DNA from: Chlorobiaceae bacterium
Lineage (GTDB): Bacteria; Bacteroidota; Chlorobiia; Chlorobiales; Chlorobiaceae
DNA length: 64,000 nt
Direction of reading: 5' to 3'
NCBI GenBank assembly: GCA_013334925.1
Contig: JAAXWP010000002.1
Coordinates: 62,001 to 126,000 of the forward strand
Program-made: the position numbers and the translations under genes
Notes under the pieces: model-generated
Seen by the model: the letters and a program-made list of their open reading frames with translations, nothing else
Told to the model about the DNA's origin: nothing
Database searches by the model: none
Shown: in pieces, positions 35,005 through 44,032 of the stretch
How positions within the stretch are numbered: position 1 is the stretch's first letter
Layout: the number at the start of each line of letters is the position of its first letter

Positions 35005-36114
35005 TCACTGACAAGACTGATGGCGTCTTGTTTTCCTGAAGGAAGCTTGTGTTCTCTCTTCGGCCGTTACCGACGGGTGTTCATTTCCGACAAGACAGAT
35101 CGCCATCCCCAACTGCAGAGCGATAGACTCCAGTTGCTTTCTCAGGTAATCCGGAAAACCTCCGGAACATGCAGATGCAACTACCAGGCAGCCAAGCAGT
35201 CGCTCTCTGAACCTGATAGGAATGACGGCAAGTGTCTCGGGTTTTTCATTAAGAAAGAAACGGTTCTCCGTAATCGGCAGTTCGGTTAACCCTGAATACA
35301 GAGCCCTTGAGGTAGTCAGAAGCCGATACGGCAGACTTCCGGCACGATAATGACGGCCTTTCTCGCCAGGTGCGCTGCCCAAGCCCTGGTGAACAGCAAG
35401 ATCCATGCGCTCCTCCTGTGGTTTTGCAAGGTAGATACCTCCGGATGAGAGATCGGAGATTCTGAGCGCGACTTGCAGACCATGGTCGAGCACCTCGTCG
35501 AGTGACTCAGCGTCACGAAATTTCGATATGAATTCAAGCTCTTCAGTAAGCAGCTTCTCCGATCGGTCACGTAGTATGGCACTTACAATCATGTTTCCGG
35601 ACAGCCTCAACAGATCGAGCCGCCCCATATCCCACTGCATGAAGTGTCTGACCGCGGTTATTCCGATGAATCCGAATACCTGCTCATCGGCGACAAGAGG
35701 CACAAATGCGAAAGACCTGATGTTCCGCCGTGAAAGAAGTGCCCTTTCCGTGACTGCACCGGCAGGCAGAAGGTCAATATCAGAAATGCTCAATGACTCA
35801 CTCCTCATCAGATAGCCTCGCAGAAACGGATAGAGATCCAGAGGCAATTCCCGAACCTGATCGAACGCACCGTATTCCAAATCGGAATACCATTCGTGGA
35901 TCAGATCGAGATGAAGGCGATCCGCTCCCAACCGATAGACCACACTGCAATCTGCACCGAAATAACGCCCTACAAGCCCCATTGCCTCATTCAGCGCTTC
36001 ATCGAGGCCATGCTTTCCGGAATGCAACGGTAACCATGACAGCCTTGACATCAACCGCAGAAAACTCCCTTCTCCTGATCCATCCAGCATGGCATCATCA
36101 ACATATTTGTTCAT
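35005..36114 (-). CDS. Tandem GAF-domain protein without output domain
   Basis: A 369-residue soluble protein with two GAF-type domains (about 40-190 and 210-340). Patterns include FAFVPLVADEQVFGFIGI in the first and LAVIPIRFRERLLGCLVVA in the second. No kinase, cyclase or DNA-binding part follows, so it may sense a small molecule or redox state and act on a partner protein. It lies downstream of the sigma-54 activator at 36500 on the same strand, and that activator lacks a functional receiver. A sensor-plus-activator relationship is possible but is inferred from position. Confidence 0.75.
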   Translation of the reverse strand: MNKYVDDAMLDGSGEGSFLRLMSRLSWLPLHSGKHGLDEALNEAMGLVGRYFGADCSVVYRLGADRLHLDLIHEWYSDLEYGAFDQVRELPLDLYPFLRGYLMRSESLSISDIDLLPAGAVTERALLSRRNIRSFAFVPLVADEQVFGFIGITAVRHFMQWDMGRLDLLRLSGNMIVSAILRDRSEKLLTEELEFISKFRDAESLDEVLDHGLQVALRISDLSSGGIYLAKPQEERMDLAVHQGLGSAPGEKGRHYRAGSLPYRLLTTSRALYSGLTELPITENRFFLNEKPETLAVIPIRFRERLLGCLVVASACSGGFPDYLRKQLESIALQLGMAICLVGNEHPSVTAEERTQASFRKTRRHQSCQ

Positions 36115-36499
36115 TCAGATCTTCGTTGTCGGTACTGCGTGCGCCCCTCACATCCAAGTGCATGAAAGCCGCGGTCAACTGAAAGGATGCAGCACCTTAT
36201 GTTGCATATGACTTGCATTACCGGCACCATTGCGGGTAACAGTCTTCGAGATTATGCATGACAAAAAAAATGCCACTCAACGATGATGACGGTAAACGTA
36301 CATGGGGAACAAAGTTGACGCAATCGGGGCGAGTAACGGAAAATGATAATTACTGTCAGATTGCGAGAGAAGATGCAGCGGCTCTCTCAGTGCGATGTAA
36401 TACTGGCGTCACCTGGCAGCAAAAATCGCTGGAAAACGGCAGTATCACATAACGAACGTGCGTTTTACACACGACATGAAGGAAAATAATTCGTCAAAT
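36115..36499. other. Intergenic region, no gene supported
   Basis: 385 bp between the GAF gene and the sigma-54 activator. A 64-codon plus-strand frame (36258-36452) lacks a ribosome site and recognisable features. I see no promoter that I can defend. Confidence 0.4.
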
Positions 36500-37861
36500 C
36501 TACAGGCTGTATACTTTCAGCCTTCGATACAGGGTTGCCTCGCTGATATCGAGCAGCTCCGCTGCAGCACGCCTGTTTCCACGAGTCCTTTTCAGGGCTT
36601 TGCGGATCGCCTCCCGTTCATGAAAAGCGACACTGGCCGGGTATTCAGCTGCCTCGTGATCAGGTTCATCGAACGAAAACTGATCGATGTTCAGGATTTC
36701 GGCTCCGATGACCATGCCTGAGGTCAGCGTAATCGCCCGGCGAATTACATTTTCCAGTTCGCGGATGTTGCCTGGCCATTCGTATGCACACAGTACGTCC
36801 ATGGCTGAAGCGGAAATTCTTTTTTCAGGATAACCCTCCCCAGTCAGCTGACGCATGAAATGATCGCATAATGCGGGAATATCCTGGGTGCGTTCCCGTA
36901 AAGGGCTGGCGTGAATGGTGATTGCGTTCAGACGATAATAGAGATCCTGTCGGAACTGACCTTTCCTGACCGATTCTGCAAGATTGATGTTTGTCGCTGC
37001 CACGATCCTGATATCGACAGGATGCAGCCTGATATCGCCAACCGGCTTGACGGCACGCTCCTGAAGCGTCCTGAGCAGCTTCGCCTGCAACGGCAGGGAG
37101 AGTTCTGCCACCTCGTCCAGAAACAGAGTACCGCGATCAGCAGAACGAATGAGGCCGGTTGTCGTACGATCAGCCCCGGTAAACGCCCCCTTGATGTGCC
37201 CGAACAGTTCACTCTCGATTATGTTCTCACTTATTGCGGCACAATCGACCGGAACGAACACCTCCTTTTGTCTCGGACTGTGATGATGGATAGCCCTTGC
37301 AATGACCTCCTTGCCGGTTCCGCTCTCTCCCTGAAGCAGGATCGTCGTATCCGTAGGGGCAATTTTCAGAAGAAGACTTTTCAGCTTCATCATTTCGGGC
37401 GACTCGCCGACCAGCCCCTGATAACTGAATGCTCCAGCGCCTGCAACCGATGCGCCCATATCTGCCGATCCATGCCTGTTGCGGGAGGACACCGAAACAG
37501 GCTGGACGATGGACGATGGAGATACTATTCGAGCGAGCTGATCGGCCGACAGAGTTTCCAGCCCGGTCAGGGTTGCGTTCAGCTCAAGGTCATCACTGAA
37601 AAACATGGCACGAACATGCCGGTTTCGCTCCAGAAAGCCATGCAGTACCTGCAACTCATCGATAACGGAGCCTCCATTCAAAGCGACAAGTACGAGATCC
37701 ACACGGCCGGTGTCTGCTATCAAAGCAAGATCCTTGACGGACTCTGTCCATACCAGCCTGAGATCCGGTCGATCAATGATACAGGAACTTCGCCCCGCAC
37801 TTTTCCGTCGATCCCCGACGATAACAAGAGTTGCACGTTTCATCTGGGGGGTAATTTTCAT
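36500..37861 (-). CDS. Sigma-54 activator with degenerate receiver
   Basis: A 453-residue NtrC-family protein. The N-terminal domain has a receiver-like fold, but the acidic pair (TLVIVGD) and the phosphoacceptor (VDLVLVALNGG, Ala where Asp is expected) are missing, so it cannot take up phosphate in the usual way. The AAA+ domain is complete: GESGTGKE, GAFTGA, LFLDEVAE, and the WPGNIRELENVIRRA sensor region. A Fis-type helix-turn-helix ends in SEATLYRRLKVYSL. The sigma-54 promoter 3 kb away (33734) is one possible target. Activity may be controlled by a partner such as the GAF protein downstream. The ATG at 37861 is preferred over the GTG one codon earlier. Confidence 0.88.
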   Translation of the reverse strand: MKITPQMKRATLVIVGDRRKSAGRSSCIIDRPDLRLVWTESVKDLALIADTGRVDLVLVALNGGSVIDELQVLHGFLERNRHVRAMFFSDDLELNATLTGLETLSADQLARIVSPSSIVQPVSVSSRNRHGSADMGASVAGAGAFSYQGLVGESPEMMKLKSLLLKIAPTDTTILLQGESGTGKEVIARAIHHHSPRQKEVFVPVDCAAISENIIESELFGHIKGAFTGADRTTTGLIRSADRGTLFLDEVAELSLPLQAKLLRTLQERAVKPVGDIRLHPVDIRIVAATNINLAESVRKGQFRQDLYYRLNAITIHASPLRERTQDIPALCDHFMRQLTGEGYPEKRISASAMDVLCAYEWPGNIRELENVIRRAITLTSGMVIGAEILNIDQFSFDEPDHEAAEYPASVAFHEREAIRKALKRTRGNRRAAAELLDISEATLYRRLKVYSL

Positions 37862-37864
37862 CAC

Positions 37865-38525
37865 TGTTGTTTACCGATTGGCGACTCACGCCATGATTAC
37901 CGTAAAAAAAGGGCTTCTGGCGCATGCGTTCAAAGCTGTTCAGCGCAAGATCGCCACTCCCGCAACAATGATTAGAGCAAATTCAATGCCAATAACTCAT
38001 AAAACCACCGCATATAGTGAAAAATCAACCTCTTATATAGGTTATCACAGAAAACCGAGTGTGTTATGAATTCCGGATATATCCTGCGATTTCTCAATAC
38101 GAGACTCCTGAAAAGTTTCCATCCTCAAAGCTGATCATTTCTCTCTCATGCATCTGACGATTGCCGCTCAATAAGGTTGAGCACCCGGAACCAGCGATCA
38201 GTCGTGCAAACTCCTCTGCGACGCTCCCCCGAATAAGCCGAGCGGCTTAACATTCTCAAATTTCACTACCTGCGATCACTTGCCCAATGGAGCAGGCACC
38301 TGCAAATAAAATGCATATCCGGGCATTAGTCTTATTATTTTTACCAATAACCATCATTAAGTTAGTTTTTTTCACTAATATCAATTAACAGCTTTAATTA
38401 TCAAACTTACACCAACCAACAAACAACTGTAGGAGAATCAAAACGGACCAGGTAATCGCAAAGGTTCACTTTCTGCATTTGCGTACAGAGTAATCAAGAA
38501 GACACGAACAGCAACCGTCCAAGCC
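37865..38525. other. Intergenic region upstream of P-II/Amt operon
   Basis: 661 bp with no supported gene. Two AT-rich stretches (37975-38060 and 38330-38430) are compatible with promoters for the divergent sigma-54 activator and the P-II gene. No clear sigma-54 -24/-12 pair was found in front of the P-II gene, unlike in many enteric glnK-amtB operons. Confidence 0.45.
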
Positions 38526-38879
38526 ATGAAAAAAATTGAAGCCATCATTCGGGCAAGCAAGTACGAAGAGGTCAAAAAAGCCCTTCATGAAATCGACATC
38601 GATTTCTTCACCTGGTGGGATGTAACAGGGCAGGGCAACGATCAGAAGCACAAAAAGGAAATTTACCGCGGCACGATCAGAGATACCTCATACATCTCGC
38701 GTCGCTGCCTGTCGATCGTCGTTCGAGACATCAATCTTCAGAAAACCATCGACTGCCTCCTGAGAACGGCCGGTACCGGAGAGGTAGGTGACGGAAAAAT
38801 CTTTGTATCGACCATCGAGCAATCCTACAGAATCCGCACCGGAGAGAGCGGTGACGACTCTCTCTACAACAGGGATTAG
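38526..38879 (+). CDS. P-II nitrogen regulator with atypical T-loop
   Basis: A 117-residue P-II family signal protein (trimeric; binds ATP/ADP and 2-oxoglutarate). It starts MKKIEAIIR and carries the B-loop TGEVGDGKIFV (about 83-93) and C-terminal RIRTGESGDD. The T-loop differs from GlnB: after YRG (47-49) it reads TIRDTSYISR, so the Tyr that GlnD uridylylates (E. coli Tyr51) is Arg52 here. It is probably controlled by ligands alone. The next gene is the ammonium channel, 45 bp downstream, so it is GlnK-like and should gate that channel from the cytoplasm. Confidence 0.92.
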   Translation: MKKIEAIIRASKYEEVKKALHEIDIDFFTWWDVTGQGNDQKHKKEIYRGTIRDTSYISRRCLSIVVRDINLQKTIDCLLRTAGTGEVGDGKIFVSTIEQSYRIRTGESGDDSLYNRD

Positions 38880-38924
38880 CGTTCACGGGCAGGGGTTTCA
38901 ACAACACAGCAATCACAACAAATC

Positions 38925-40475
38925 ATGTCTAAAAAACTGATCTTCGTCCTGGCAGGAATATTCCTGATTCTGGGTGTCACATTCGGAGGTGACCTGTTTG
39001 CATATACGAATCCTGATCCATCCGGTGCACATGTAGGCGCTACGGCAGATATCACTGCAGCCAAGGCTGGTACACCGACCGCCACAGAAATCACTGATCA
39101 GATCGGCAAGAACAAGGTGGCAATAAACATGGTGTGGGTGCTTCTCACCGGTTTTCTTGTCATGTTCATGCAGGCTGGCTTCGCCATGGTGGAAGCAGGA
39201 CTCACTCGTGCAAAAAACGCAGCACACACCATGTCCATGAACATGATGATCTATCCGATCGGCATGCTCGGCTTTTTTATCAGCGGTTTCGCGCTCATGT
39301 TTGGCGGTATCGGAACCCTGGGTCTGCTTGGCGGCTACGAGGGACTTAACCAGGAGTTCACGATCAACCTGTTCGGTCACACGTTGGGTCTTTTCGGTAT
39401 GAAGGGCTTTTTCCTGAGTGGGGTCTATGATGTTGGCGTATTCACGCTTTTCCTCTTTCAGATGGTCTTCATGGATACGACAGCCACTATTCCGACCGGA
39501 TCGATGGCTGAGCGCTGGAAGTTCTCTGCTTTCGTCGTTTATGGTCTTTTCCTCGGAACGATCATCTATCCTCTGTACGGCAACTGGGTCTGGGGCGGCG
39601 GATGGCTGGCCACGCTCGGAACAAACTTCGGGCTTGGTCACGGACATGTGGACTTCGCAGGTTCTTCGGTCGTTCATATGACCGGTGGCGTGCTGGCACT
39701 GGTCGGCGCAATCATCATCGGCCCAAGGATTGGCAAATACAACAAAGACGGCTCACCTAACGCCATCCCTGGCCACAACATTCCGATGGCGATTGTCGGA
39801 GCCTTCATCCTTGCTTTTGGATGGTTCGGTTTCAACCCCGGGTCCACCCTTGCCGGTACCGACCTTCGCATCAGTGTGGTCGCGGTCAACACCATGATCG
39901 CATCGGCAACCGGAGCCATGGCCTCGATGCTCTACATGTGGTGGTTCAAAACAAAAAAACCCGACCCGACGATGATGATCAACGGCTTGCTTGCTGGTCT
40001 CGTTGCCATCACGGCACCATCGGCATTCGTGAATGTACAGGCCGCGGCCCTGATCGGTCTTATCTCAGGCGTACTGGTGATCGAAGCTGCGTTCTTTATC
40101 GAAAAGGTGCTGAAAATCGACGACCCGGTAGGCGCTGTGGCGGTTCACGGTGTCAACGGTGCCTGGGGTTGCATTGCCCTCGGCCTCTTCGCCGATGGAA
40201 CTTATGGTGATGGCTGGAACGGTGTTCCTGGTACCGTGACTGGTTTGTTCTATGGCAATCCCGGCCAGTTCGTCGCCGAGCTTATCGGAGTCGCAACAAA
40301 CATCGTGTACGTCGGCATCATCGGGTTCACCGTATTCAAGCTGATCGACATCACCATGGGTAACCGCGTCAGCGCACAGGACGAACTCGATGGACTGGAC
40401 ATCCCTGAAATGGGTGTCGAAGGTTATTGCGGAATCAAGCTGGACAAGAACTCTGAAACTCCGTTGTCGAAATAA
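38925..40475 (+). CDS. amt: Ammonium transporter
   Basis: A 516-residue Amt/MEP/Rh channel that conducts ammonium across the inner membrane. A cleavable-type signal (LIFVLAGIFLILGVTFGG) and a 50-residue periplasmic segment precede the 11 helices. The family signature DFAGSSVVHMTGG (about 244-256) and twin pore His region (HGVNGAWG) are visible. It pairs with the P-II gene upstream and is followed by a strong terminator, so the operon ends here. Confidence 0.95.
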   Translation: MSKKLIFVLAGIFLILGVTFGGDLFAYTNPDPSGAHVGATADITAAKAGTPTATEITDQIGKNKVAINMVWVLLTGFLVMFMQAGFAMVEAGLTRAKNAAHTMSMNMMIYPIGMLGFFISGFALMFGGIGTLGLLGGYEGLNQEFTINLFGHTLGLFGMKGFFLSGVYDVGVFTLFLFQMVFMDTTATIPTGSMAERWKFSAFVVYGLFLGTIIYPLYGNWVWGGGWLATLGTNFGLGHGHVDFAGSSVVHMTGGVLALVGAIIIGPRIGKYNKDGSPNAIPGHNIPMAIVGAFILAFGWFGFNPGSTLAGTDLRISVVAVNTMIASATGAMASMLYMWWFKTKKPDPTMMINGLLAGLVAITAPSAFVNVQAAALIGLISGVLVIEAAFFIEKVLKIDDPVGAVAVHGVNGAWGCIALGLFADGTYGDGWNGVPGTVTGLFYGNPGQFVAELIGVATNIVYVGIIGFTVFKLIDITMGNRVSAQDELDGLDIPEMGVEGYCGIKLDKNSETPLSK

Positions 40476-40494
40476 TCGATTCACTGCATACCTG

Positions 40495-40523
40495 ACAAAC
40501 CGCCCGAACCACGGGCGGTTTGT
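40495..40523 (+). terminator. Intrinsic terminator after amt
   Basis: ACAAACCGCCCG (40495-40506) pairs perfectly with 40512-40523 across a 5-nt loop, with a T-rich right flank. It lies 20 nt after the amt stop. Confidence 0.85.
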
Positions 40524-40573
40524 TTGATGGCCTCCAAACAATCAATAATCCGACCAACTAACGAAACGAGACT

Positions 40574-41323
40574 ATGGTACTTGATCTGGCAGGATATGAA
40601 CAAAAAACCCGTAATGCGATACGCGCTTTCTGGGGCAATCAGGAGGCCATTTGTGCAAACCAGCCAGATGCACAGGAAAACCAGCCGGTGACATGGCGCA
40701 ACTACCGGCCAGGCAAGAACATGGATGGGTTTCTGGATCTGATCATCGATATCGTCGAGGCCAATGGTCTCAAAGATGCGGAAATTCACCGGAAAAGCGG
40801 CATGCTGACTCTTCCGGGTTTTTTTCGACCAACCAAGTTCTGGGACCTCCTGGTCATCCATAAAGGTCAGCTGATTGCGGCTATCGAGCTGAAAAGCCAG
40901 ATCGGACCTTCGTTCGGCAATAATTTCAACAGCAGGATCGAACAAACCGTAGGAAATGCATATGATTTCTGGGCCGCATACCGGGAAGGCCTGTTCGGCA
41001 GCCAACCCCGTCCCTTCATCGGATGGCTTATCGTAGTCGAAGACGCGCCTGAATCCCACGCTTCGATCAAAGACAAATCGCTGCATTTCCCGATAAACGA
41101 TGAGTTCAGAAACGTCTCCTATCTCAGGAGGTATGATCTTTTCTGTCAGAAACTCATGCGGGAACAGCTGTTCACCGCAGCCGCCGTCATTTCAAGCCCG
41201 AAAGAAGCGATCTCCAGCGGGGAGTTCTCTTCGGTCACCCCGATGACCAGCCTGAAAGCCTTCATCACCGCACTTGCCACCCATATGACCAATGAAGCCC
41301 ACCGAATGAGCGAGATTGCTTAG
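40574..41323 (+). CDS. XhoI/PaeR7I-family type II restriction endonuclease
   Basis: A 249-residue protein resembling the PaeR7I/XhoI restriction family. The core block WDLLVIHKGQLIAAIELKSQ with the following GPSFGNNFN (about 96-125) carries the D...E-x-K catalytic pattern of PD-(D/E)XK nucleases. Known members cut CTCGAG. No methyltransferase lies on either side (Amt before, SnoaL-like after). CTCGAG occurs many times in this window, so the genome must be methylated by a distant enzyme, or the nuclease is inactive, tightly controlled or of another specificity. The whole reading frame appears intact. It has its own transcription unit after the amt terminator. Confidence 0.8.
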   Translation: MVLDLAGYEQKTRNAIRAFWGNQEAICANQPDAQENQPVTWRNYRPGKNMDGFLDLIIDIVEANGLKDAEIHRKSGMLTLPGFFRPTKFWDLLVIHKGQLIAAIELKSQIGPSFGNNFNSRIEQTVGNAYDFWAAYREGLFGSQPRPFIGWLIVVEDAPESHASIKDKSLHFPINDEFRNVSYLRRYDLFCQKLMREQLFTAAAVISSPKEAISSGEFSSVTPMTSLKAFITALATHMTNEAHRMSEIA

Positions 41324-41523
41324 AGAGCGGCTCGAAACATTAAGGACACAGCATTGGTTGTGTATTAATAAGCCGGCTTTTGCAAGTCGCAGGAAAATTC
41401 AAGGAGAAAGACCCGGCATCCTGAATGGAGGGCGACATCTGAAAAAAACCTGCCAGACGAATGATCGATACCTTTGGCGAACAGAGTAACCGGTAGCCTT
41501 CAATAATCGACAGAACAGCATTC

Positions 41524-41877
41524 ATGGACTCCAGAGAACTGATCGACCGTTATCGCGCAGCCTGGACCGATGGTGATTTCACTGCTGCACGAAACTGCCT
41601 TGCTGATGATCTCGATTTCAAAGGCAGCATTGATACCTTCTCGAACGCCGATGATTTCATCGAAGCCCTTAAACGATTTATGCAGATAGTCCGGAAAGTA
41701 ACCCCTCTGCAGAACTGTTATGACGATGATGGCGGCGCACAGCTGTACGACTGCCATACGGACACCCCTGCCGGCGTAATACGCACAGCTGAGTTTTTCA
41801 GGGTATCTGGTGACAGAATCACTTCAATCCGCCTTGTCTTCGATGCCACGCTTCTGCGCGCATCCATGACATCGTGA
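41524..41877 (+). CDS. SnoaL/NTF2-like small protein
   Basis: A 117-residue protein of the SnoaL-like/NTF2 cone fold: DRYRAAWTDGDFTAARNCLADDLDF at the start (helix pair then strand) and a closing strand region DRITSIRLVFD. Such proteins bind small ligands in a pocket; some are isomerases or hydrolases. No specific catalytic set stands out. It is a single gene between the restriction-like gene and SulP. The function is unknown. Confidence 0.7.
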   Translation: MDSRELIDRYRAAWTDGDFTAARNCLADDLDFKGSIDTFSNADDFIEALKRFMQIVRKVTPLQNCYDDDGGAQLYDCHTDTPAGVIRTAEFFRVSGDRITSIRLVFDATLLRASMTS

Positions 41878-42013
41878 AGCCGCTTCAAATTCCTGCTATC
41901 TCATTGAAAATCCATAAAAAACAATAGATTACAGTTCAAGAGACCGCTTCGTACGACAACGGCACCCTTGCCAGGGAGCCGCCGTTCCTTCATATCCATG
42001 TTCTGTACTGGCC

Positions 42014-43717
42014 ATGTTCAAACCAAAACTGTTCACGGTTCTTCCTGAGCTCGACAGGAATCAGCTCTCGAAGGACATCGTTTCAGGCATTCTTGTCGGT
42101 ATTGTCGCCCTGCCGCTTGCCATTGCGTTCGCCATCGCATCGGGCGTATCGCCAGAGAAAGGCCTTATCAGCGCTGTCATCGGCGGCTTTCTCATCTCAT
42201 TCCTTGGCGGAAGCAGGGTACAGATCGGCGGCCCTACCGGAGCCTTTATCGTCATCCTGTATGGCATCGTCGAACGCTATGGAGTCAACGGTCTCATGAT
42301 CGCGACCATCATGGCCGGAGTCATTCTCATCATCATGGGTTTTGCCCAGTTCGGCTCCCTGATCAAGTTCATTCCGTATCCCGTCATCGTGGGATTCACG
42401 AGCGGAATAGCCATCATCATTTTCTCGAGCGAGATCAAAGACTTTTTCGGTCTCGACATTCCGAAGGTACCCGCAGAGTTCATCGAAAAATGGGTAGCCT
42501 ATGCAACAGCGCTGCCGACGACGAAACCGGCAACCCTGCTGACCGGGATGACAGCCCTCCTGATCATCATTTTCTGGCCAAAAATCTCGAAAAAAATTCC
42601 GGGGCCATTGGTCGCGCTGGTGGTTACAACCGCCGGTGTCCATCTCCTGCACCTCGATGTCGATACCATCGCCTCGCGGTTCGGCGACATTCCGTCGACG
42701 TTACCAGCCCCGACATTTCCAACTTTTGATTTTGCGACCGTACGGAACCTGATCATGCCAGCTACGACCATAGCCATGCTCGGAGCAATCGAGGCCCTGC
42801 TTTCGGCAGTCGTCGCTGACGGCATGATCGGTGGCCGCCACAAATCGAATATGGAACTGATCGCACAGGGCGTAGCGAACATAGCTTCACCACTCTTTGG
42901 TGGCATACCGGTAACCGGTGCCATCGCACGGACCGCGACAAATGTGAAAAATGGCGGAAGAACGCCGATTGCAGGTTTAGTTCATGCGGTCACCCTGCTC
43001 TTCATCATGCTGCTTTTCGGCCCATGGGCCAGACTCATCCCTATGCCGACGCTCGCCGCCATCCTTATTGTCGTGGCATGGAACATGAGCGAGCACCATG
43101 TGTTCCGTCAGCTGCTCAAGAGCCCCAGAAGCGATGTCCTGGTACTGCTCACCACCTTTGGCCTGACGGTTCTTTTCGACCTGACCATCGCTATCGAGGT
43201 CGGCATGCTGCTTTCGGTGATCCTCTTCATGCAGCGCATGGCAAGCCTTGCCAACGTAGGAGTCATTACCGGTGAGCTCAAGGATGAAGAGGAGACTGAA
43301 GATCCGAATACCATCGTCACCAGAACCATTCCTCCTGGAGTTGAGGTGTTCGAAATCAGCGGACCGTTTTTCTTTGGTGCCGCATCGAAATTCAAGGATG
43401 CCATGCATATTGTCGGCAAGGCACCGGCAATTCGCATCATCAGGATGCGCAAAGTCCTGACCATCGATGCGACGGGGTTGAACATGATGCAGGAGCTGCT
43501 TAACGACAGCAAAAAAACCGGCACGACACTGATCCTTTCGGGAGTGCATGTACAGCCGCTCTTCGCCATGCAGCAATATGGTCTTGCTGATGCCGTGGGA
43601 GAAGAGAACATATTCGGTAACATCGACGATGCGCTTGATCGCGCCAGGGAGCTGCTTGGACGTCCCCGTCAGGGACGCCCCAAAGAGTTCGTTCCGACTG
43701 TCCGACGGGAATCATAA
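42014..43717 (+). CDS. SulP-family anion transporter with STAS domain
   Basis: A 567-residue SLC26/SulP inner-membrane transporter. The membrane part (about 1-410) begins with the family motif [20 protein letters not shown] and includes GGPTGAF. A C-terminal STAS domain follows (about 440-550, [17 protein letters not shown] ... IDATGLNMM). Substrates in the family include sulfate, bicarbonate and carboxylates; sulfate or bicarbonate is plausible here. It stands alone, with no operon partner. Confidence 0.9.
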   Translation: MFKPKLFTVLPELDRNQLSKDIVSGILVGIVALPLAIAFAIASGVSPEKGLISAVIGGFLISFLGGSRVQIGGPTGAFIVILYGIVERYGVNGLMIATIMAGVILIIMGFAQFGSLIKFIPYPVIVGFTSGIAIIIFSSEIKDFFGLDIPKVPAEFIEKWVAYATALPTTKPATLLTGMTALLIIIFWPKISKKIPGPLVALVVTTAGVHLLHLDVDTIASRFGDIPSTLPAPTFPTFDFATVRNLIMPATTIAMLGAIEALLSAVVADGMIGGRHKSNMELIAQGVANIASPLFGGIPVTGAIARTATNVKNGGRTPIAGLVHAVTLLFIMLLFGPWARLIPMPTLAAILIVVAWNMSEHHVFRQLLKSPRSDVLVLLTTFGLTVLFDLTIAIEVGMLLSVILFMQRMASLANVGVITGELKDEEETEDPNTIVTRTIPPGVEVFEISGPFFFGAASKFKDAMHIVGKAPAIRIIRMRKVLTIDATGLNMMQELLNDSKKTGTTLILSGVHVQPLFAMQQYGLADAVGEENIFGNIDDALDRARELLGRPRQGRPKEFVPTVRRES

Positions 43718-44032
43718 TAAAAAAAGAGTGGATTCAGCGTCAAATCGATATAGCTGTAAACCACAAATATCAGTATTGTCGCAAAAATAATGTAGCTTTT
43801 ATTTGCGCTGTTTTACTGCAACCTCGTCAGTAAGCACGAGCTGCGGAATTATTGCTCCGGCGTCAGACATATCAATCATTTTCAGCACCATGTGCCCGCT
43901 GCGGTCACGCTTCTCACGGCTTATCGTGAGAAAAATGACAGATCCTGAAACATATGTGTCTTTAAGATTCTTTGTTCGCTGAAGAAATAACCCTGGTATT
44001 GAAGGTATACTATCCGACTGAATACGGTACCG
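43718..44032. other. Intergenic region with possible coding remnant
   Basis: 315 bp upstream of the multi-PAS kinase. On the minus strand a stretch from about 43995 down to the stop at 43799-43801 reads as a protein-like tail (VSGSVIFLTISREKRDRSGH ... LTDEVAVKQRK) without a proper start. It could be the 3' end of a lost gene. No promoter was assigned. Confidence 0.35.
43799..43995 (-). pseudogene. Possible 3' remnant of a gene
   Basis: About 65 codons open to a TAA at 43799-43801 give a balanced, charged sequence ending VLTDEVAVKQRK. There is no start codon with a ribosome site, and the frame is cut upstream. I do not recognise the family, so it may be chance. Confidence 0.2.

Noticed and set aside
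36258-36452. 64-codon plus-strand open frame
   Set aside because: It has no ribosome site, low-information composition and no recognisable motif.
38281-38525. Sigma-54 promoter before the P-II/Amt operon
   Set aside because: GGCAC near 38296 has no GC at the correct distance, and no other GG-N10-GC pair with suitable flanks was found.
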